From contig DENB01000107.1 of NCBI GenBank assembly GCA_002359495.1, forward strand, positions 1 to 12,898: a stretch of DNA of 12,898 nucleotides, written 5' to 3'. Origin of the DNA: Enterobacteriaceae bacterium UBA2655. Its GTDB lineage: Bacteria > Pseudomonadota > Gammaproteobacteria > Enterobacterales > Enterobacteriaceae. The position numbers were made by a program, and so were the translations under genes. Of this stretch, positions 9,541 to 12,898 are shown piece by piece. Numbering within the stretch: position 1 is the first letter of the stretch; the number at the start of each line of letters is the position of its first letter. The notes under the pieces were generated by a model. The model saw only the letters and a list, made by a program, of their open reading frames with translations. It had not been told where the DNA came from and made no database searches.

Positions 9541-10821
9541 TTATTTGCGGTCGATGGCGCGATAGCCGATATCGGTACGGCAGAAGCTGCCGTTCCAGGA
9601 AATATCTTTCGTCAGCGCGTAGGCGCGCTTTTGCGCCGCCGCCACATCTTCGCCCAGCGCGGTGACGCACAGAACGCGGCCGCCATTGGTAAGCACAAGA
9701 TCGTCCTGCAGTTTAGTGCCCGCATGGAACACTTTGCCGTCCGCCACCTCTTCCAGCGGCAAACCGTGGATCTGGTCGCCGGTCGCGTAATCGCCTGGAT
9801 AGCCGCCCGCCGCCAGCACCACGCCGAGCGAAGGGCGCGGATCCCATTCGGAATCTTTTTGATCCAGCTTGCCTTCACAGGCGGCCAGACAGAGTTCGAC
9901 CAGGTCGGAACGCAGACGCAGCATGATCGGCTGCGTTTCCGGATCGCCGAAGCGGCAGTTGAATTCAATCACCTTCGGCTGGCCCGCTTTGTCGATCATC
10001 AGACCGGCATAGAGGAAACCGGTATAAACGTTGCCCTCGGCGGCCATGCCGCGTACCGTCGGCCAAATCACCTGGTCCATGACGCGCTGGTGGGTGGCGT
10101 CGGTCACGACCGGCGCAGGCGAGTAGGCGCCCATACCGCCGGTATTGGGACCGGTATCGCCGTCGCCGACGCGCTTATGGTCCTGACTGGTGGCCATCGG
10201 CAGCACGTTTTCGCCGTCAACCATGACGATAAAGCTCGCCTCTTCCCCGTCGAGAAACTCTTCGATAACGATACGATGGCCTGCATCGCCGAACGTATTG
10301 CCTGCCAGCATATCCTGCACCGCCTCTTCCGCTTCCTGCAGCGTCATCGCGACGATCACCCCTTTACCGGCGGCAAGGCCGTCAGCTTTGATGACGATCG
10401 GCGCGCCTTTTTCACGCAGGTAAGTGAGCGCAGGCTCCACTTCGGTAAAGTTCTGATACTCTGCGGTCGGGATATGGTGACGCGCCAGGAAATCTTTGGT
10501 GAAAGCCTTGGAGCCTTCCAGCTGCGCCGCCGTCTGGGTAGGGCCAAAGATCTTCAGACCGGCGGCGCGGAACGCGTCCACCACGCCGATCACCAGCGGC
10601 GCTTCCGGGCCGACGATGGTTAAATCAATCTGCTCGCGCTGCGCGAAGCTCAGCAGGGCGGGAATATCGGTCGCGCTGATAGCCACGTTTTGCAGCGCAG
10701 GCTCCAGAGCCGTGCCGGCGTTGCCCGGCGCGACAAAGACCGTTTCCGCCAGCGGCGATTGAGCGGCTTTCCAGGCCAGAGCATGTTCACGTCCGCCGTT
10801 TCCGATGACTAAAATTTTCAT
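9541..10821 (-). CDS. purD: Phosphoribosylamine-glycine ligase (GAR synthetase) PurD
   Basis: PurD joins phosphoribosylamine and glycine with ATP to form GAR, the second step of de novo purine synthesis. The 426-residue protein matches E. coli PurD (429). Seen are the N-terminal GNGGREHAL loop (7-15), VAPGNAGT (30-37), the ATP-grasp region with IVIKADGLAAGKGVIVAMT, the substrate motif HKRVGDGDTGPNTGGMGAYS, and EFNCRFGDPETQ with metal-binding residues. The last residues are slightly shorter than in E. coli (ends RAIDRK). The ATG at 10821 has CAGGAG ten bases upstream. It lies 20 bases after purH as second gene of the purHD operon, and is followed at once by a strong terminator. In E. coli zraPSR lies between yjaH and purD; here it is absent. 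Confidence 0.98.
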   Translation of the reverse strand: MKILVIGNGGREHALAWKAAQSPLAETVFVAPGNAGTALEPALQNVAISATDIPALLSFAQREQIDLTIVGPEAPLVIGVVDAFRAAGLKIFGPTQTAAQLEGSKAFTKDFLARHHIPTAEYQNFTEVEPALTYLREKGAPIVIKADGLAAGKGVIVAMTLQEAEEAVQDMLAGNTFGDAGHRIVIEEFLDGEEASFIVMVDGENVLPMATSQDHKRVGDGDTGPNTGGMGAYSPAPVVTDATHQRVMDQVIWPTVRGMAAEGNVYTGFLYAGLMIDKAGQPKVIEFNCRFGDPETQPIMLRLRSDLVELCLAACEGKLDQKDSEWDPRPSLGVVLAAGGYPGDYATGDQIHGLPLEEVADGKVFHAGTKLQDDLVLTNGGRVLCVTALGEDVAAAQKRAYALTKDISWNGSFCRTDIGYRAIDRK

Positions 10822-10841
10822 AGTGATTTTTCTCCTGGCGA

Positions 10842-12431
10842 TTAATGGCGGAAGTGGCGCATGTCAGTAAAGATCATGGCGATGCCGTGCTCATCGGCAG
10901 CGGCGATCACTTCGTCATCACGGATGGAGCCGCCCGGCTGAATCACGCAGGTCACGCCCACGGCTGCGGCGGCATCGATGCCGTCGCGGAACGGGAAGAA
11001 GGCGTCTGACGCCATTGCCGATCCTTTGACTTCCAACCCCTCGTCCGCCGCTTTAATACCGGCGATCTTCGCGGAGTAGACGCGGCTCATCTGACCGGCG
11101 CCGATGCCCACGGTCATATTGTCGCGCGCATAGACAATGGCGTTGGACTTAACGAATTTGGCCACTTTCCAGCAGAAAAGCGCGTCGCGCAGCTCCTGCT
11201 CGGTAGGCTGGCGCTGGCTGACCACGCGCAGCTGGCTCGCTTCCACCATGCCGAGATCGCAATCCTGCACCAGCAGGCCGCCGTTCACGCGTTTGAAGTC
11301 GAGACCGGCGACACGTTCCTGCCACTGGCCGCAAAGCAGCACGCGGACGTTCTGCTTGCCAGCGGTGATTTTCAACGCGGCGCTGCTGGCGGAGGGCGCG
11401 ATAATCACTTCAACGAACTGACGGCTGACGATCGCTTGCGCGGTGGCTTCGTCCAGCTCGCGGTTAAACGCGATGATGCCGCCGAAGGCGGAGGTCGGGT
11501 CGGTTTTCCAGGCGCGCTCATAGGCTTCAAGAATAGTGCCGCCTACGGCCACGCCGCAGGGGTTGGCATGCTTCACGATCACGCAGGCCGGCTCGTCAAA
11601 AGCTTTAACGCACTCCAGCGCGGCGTCGGTGTCAGCGATGTTGTTATAAGAGAGCGCTTTGCCCTGAACCTGTTGCGCAGTGGCGACGGAAGCTTCCGTA
11701 ACGTTCTCTTCTATATAGAAGGCGGCATCCTGATGGCTGTTTTCACCGTAGCGCATATCCTGCTTCTTAATGAAGTTCAGATTCAGCGTGCGCGGGAAGC
11801 GACCGGCAGGGGATTTATCGTCGCTGTGGTAAGCAGGAACGAGACGGCCGAAATAGTTGGCGATCATGCTGTCGTAGGCGGCGGTGTGCTCGAAGGCTTT
11901 GATGGCGAGGTCGAAACGCGTTTCCAGCGTGAGCGAGTTCTCGTTGGCGTCCATCTCGGCGATCAGCGCAGCGTAGTCGCTGCTCTTCACCACAATCGCC
12001 ACGTCTTTATAGTTCTTGGCGGCGGAGCGCACCATGGTCGGGCCGCCGATATCGATATTCTCGACCGCATCTTCTAACGAGCAGTCTTCGCGCGCGACCG
12101 TCTGGGCGAACGGATAGAGGTTAACGACCACCATGTCGATAGGCGAGATGTCATGCTGCGCCATAATAGCGTCATCCTGACCGCGGCGGCCGAGAATGCC
12201 GCCATGCACTTTCGGGTGCAGCGTTTTGACGCGTCCATCCATCATTTCCGGGAATCCAGTGTAGTCAGACACTTCGGTCACAGGCAGGCCGGCTTCCGCC
12301 AGCAGACGGGCGGTGCCGCCAGTGGAGAGCAGCTCAACACCGCGGCTGGAAAGCGCCTGAGCAAATTCGAGGATACCGGCTTTGTCAGAGACACTCAGCA
12401 GAGCGCGGCGTACAGGACGACGTTGTTGCAT
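10842..12431 (-). CDS. purH: Bifunctional AICAR formyltransferase/IMP cyclohydrolase PurH
   Basis: PurH performs the last two steps of IMP synthesis: formylation of AICAR with 10-formyl-tetrahydrofolate, then ring closure. The 529-residue length equals E. coli. The N-terminal IMP cyclohydrolase domain (about 1-200) shows [25 protein letters not shown] (63-80) and NLYPF; the C-terminal transformylase domain shows RYGENSHQ (227-234), the catalytic VKHANPCG (Lys287, His288) and [10 protein letters not shown]. The start [19 protein letters not shown] fits relatives; AAGGG lies eleven bases before the ATG. It heads purHD, controlled by a PurR operator 140-155 bases upstream. AICAR is also the by-product of histidine synthesis, and AIR, earlier in the pathway, feeds ThiC. 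Confidence 0.98.
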   Translation of the reverse strand: MQQRRPVRRALLSVSDKAGILEFAQALSSRGVELLSTGGTARLLAEAGLPVTEVSDYTGFPEMMDGRVKTLHPKVHGGILGRRGQDDAIMAQHDISPIDMVVVNLYPFAQTVAREDCSLEDAVENIDIGGPTMVRSAAKNYKDVAIVVKSSDYAALIAEMDANENSLTLETRFDLAIKAFEHTAAYDSMIANYFGRLVPAYHSDDKSPAGRFPRTLNLNFIKKQDMRYGENSHQDAAFYIEENVTEASVATAQQVQGKALSYNNIADTDAALECVKAFDEPACVIVKHANPCGVAVGGTILEAYERAWKTDPTSAFGGIIAFNRELDEATAQAIVSRQFVEVIIAPSASSAALKITAGKQNVRVLLCGQWQERVAGLDFKRVNGGLLVQDCDLGMVEASQLRVVSQRQPTEQELRDALFCWKVAKFVKSNAIVYARDNMTVGIGAGQMSRVYSAKIAGIKAADEGLEVKGSAMASDAFFPFRDGIDAAAAVGVTCVIQPGGSIRDDEVIAAADEHGIAMIFTDMRHFRH

Positions 12432-12491
12432 GGTGGTTTTATCCCTTGGCTTTGTTTCGCGTAAATAAGAGCGTTACATCAAGCTTAGTTC

Positions 12492-12513
12492 TCTCTTTAT
12501 TTCTATAAAGAGA
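12492..12513 (-). repeat. Perfect A/T-rich hairpin in the purH leader
   Basis: TCTCTTTAT (12492-12500) and ATAAAGAGA (12505-12513) pair over 9 bp around a 4-base loop, 60-80 bases before the purH ATG within the expected 5' untranslated region. No T-run follows, so it is not a normal terminator. Its role is unknown; mRNA stabilisation or processing are possibilities. Confidence 0.6.
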
Positions 12514-12530
12514 AGAAAGCCTCAGATAAC

Positions 12531-12545
12531 GCCCCGAAAAGGGGC
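12531..12545 (-). repeat. Short GC hairpin at the 5' end of the purH leader
   Basis: GCCCC (12531-12535) and GGGGC (12541-12545) pair around five bases. On the minus strand it begins about 13 bases after the predicted transcription start and would give the purHD mRNA a 5' stem, which often protects transcripts from decay. The role is inferred. Confidence 0.45.
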
Positions 12546-12564
12546 AGCCTTTACGTCGCGGGGC

Positions 12565-12594
12565 ATTGTAGCGAAAACGTTTGCGTGATGCTCT
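12565..12594 (-). promoter_or_regulatory. purHD promoter
   Basis: On the minus strand TACAAT (plus 12565-12570) is a near-consensus -10. The -35 is poor (AGAGCA at plus 12589-12594, 18-base spacing). The PurR operator fills the spacer, the usual arrangement for PurR repression. The start is expected near 12558, giving a leader of about 127 bases. Confidence 0.7.
12571..12586 (-). promoter_or_regulatory. PurR operator (pur box)
   Basis: The minus strand reads ACGCAAACGTTTTCGC, matching the PurR consensus palindrome ACGCAAACGTTTNCNT except at the last base. It lies immediately upstream of the purH -10 box, so the purine repressor with hypoxanthine or guanine bound would block polymerase. Confidence 0.9.
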
Positions 12595-12617
12595 ACTAAA
12601 TTTCTCGCGGTGGGGAA

Positions 12618-12648
12618 TGTGGATAACACTGTGCGTAACTGCGTATAA
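12618..12648 (-). promoter_or_regulatory. Tandem DnaA-box-like 9-mers
   Basis: Read on the minus strand, TTATCCACA (12618-12626) is a perfect DnaA box. It is followed on the same orientation by TTACGCACA (12630-12638) and TTATACGCA (12640-12648), each one mismatch from TTATNCACA. They lie between the purH promoter and the rRNA P1 promoter. Binding is a prediction. Confidence 0.45.
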
Positions 12649-12678
12649 GGCGCCGTTTTGCTGTGGAATGCAGCGAAC

Positions 12679-12739
12679 GGTTATTTTTCTTGAATTTAGC
12701 GGTTGCGCTTGCCGAACAACTCCCTATAATGCGCCTCCA
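12679..12739 (+). promoter_or_regulatory. rRNA operon promoter P1 with UP-like element
   Basis: TTGCGC (12703-12708), a 16-base spacer and a perfect TATAAT (12725-12730) followed by GCGCC reproduce the layout of E. coli rrn P1, with the start expected at A12739. The 16-base spacer and GC-rich discriminator are hallmarks of stringent, growth-rate-controlled promoters. Upstream, 12679-12700 is A/T-rich (ATTTTT and AATTTA) at -60 to -38 and fits an UP element that binds the polymerase alpha subunit. FIS sites are expected further upstream but I could not assign them securely. Confidence 0.93.
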
Positions 12740-12824
12740 TCGACACGGCACAACGGCTTACGGCCCGCCGGGTTGAGAGGTTCAGGAAGTGCTGAACCGC
12801 CGGAAGACACTTCGAAAAAAGAAG

Positions 12825-12852
12825 TTGACTCCGCAGGAGAGTCGCGTAATAT
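12825..12852 (+). promoter_or_regulatory. rRNA operon promoter P2
   Basis: TTGACT (12825-12830) and TAATAT (12847-12852) are 16 bases apart, matching the -35 (identical) and the spacing of E. coli rrn P2. Its start is about 120 bases after that of P1, as in other rrn operons. Confidence 0.88.
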
Positions 12853-12892
12853 ACGCCACCTCGCGACAGACGGTTGGCCCGCTGTTCGCACC

Positions 12893-12898
12893 GCTCTT
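12893..12898 (+). promoter_or_regulatory. boxA antitermination site (truncated at window edge)
   Basis: The window ends in GCTCTT, the first six bases of the rrn boxA core GCTCTTTAACA, at the expected place about 40 bases downstream of P2. Nus factors bind boxA RNA to prevent premature termination of rRNA transcription. Confidence 0.65.

Larger units (their letters stand above)
12739..12898 (+). other. rRNA operon leader (partial; 16S rRNA gene lies beyond window)
   Basis: Between P1 and P2 the bases GACACGGCACAACGGC resemble the start of E. coli rrn leaders. A hairpin GGTTCAG (12779-12785) with CTGAACC (12792-12798) has a 6-base loop. P2 and the first bases of boxA follow. By position next to purH this would correspond to rrnE, but which operon it is cannot be proved here. 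Confidence 0.88.

Noticed and set aside
9535..10623. 362-codon open frame on the plus strand opposite purD
   Set aside because: It runs through the purD terminator and is antisense to conserved PurD; the protein is low-complexity in the manner of shadow frames.
11436..12077. 213-codon open frame on the plus strand opposite purH
   Set aside because: Antisense shadow of PurH with no recognisable domain or ribosome site.
12655..12690. FIS binding sites upstream of rRNA P1
   Set aside because: Expected from E. coli rrn operons, but none of the candidate 15-mers matched the G-N13-C core pattern well enough to call.

Overview
The window is an ordinary core-chromosome segment of an enterobacterium. 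Gene order and close protein similarity match the E. coli thiC-to-rrnE neighbourhood: thiG-S-F-E-C (minus), rsd (minus), nudC-hemE-nfi-yjaG-hupA-yjaH (plus), purD-purH (minus), then the promoter region of a ribosomal RNA operon (plus). The high GC, HU-alpha with Asp15 and Ser89, and the lack of the zraPSR genes between yjaH and purD suggest an Erwiniaceae-type genome (Pantoea/Erwinia/Mixta-like). That placement is inference.

Left part (1-5005, all minus strand): a thiamine operon in the order thiC, thiE, thiF, thiS, thiG. It is led by a clear TPP riboswitch (about 4283-4366) and has overlapping or nearly touching genes; thiG runs off the left edge. ThiC makes the pyrimidine HMP-P. ThiF adenylates and helps thiolate ThiS. 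ThiG uses ThiS thiocarboxylate to build the thiazole. ThiE joins the two halves into thiamine phosphate. Upstream lies rsd, the anti-sigma-70 factor.

Middle part (5093-9489, plus strand): nudC (NADH pyrophosphatase/RNA deNADding enzyme), hemE (uroporphyrinogen decarboxylase), nfi (endonuclease V), yjaG (DUF416), hupA (HU-alpha, with its own promoter, long leader and strong terminator) and yjaH (DUF1481 lipoprotein).

Right part: the purine operon purHD on the minus strand (9541-12431), convergent with yjaH. It has a strong terminator after purD and a PurR operator at its promoter (12565-12586). From about 12680 the plus strand carries an rRNA operon promoter region: UP-like element, P1, leader hairpin, P2, and the first bases of boxA at the right edge. 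The 16S gene itself lies beyond the window.

I found no mobile element, CRISPR array, tRNA or obvious novel system. The observations most worth a look are a tandem row of DnaA-box-like 9-mers between the purH and rRNA promoters, perfect inverted repeats in several intergenic regions, a conserved-looking anti-P1 arrangement in the thiC riboswitch, and a Gly-to-Asn change in the Nudix box of NudC.
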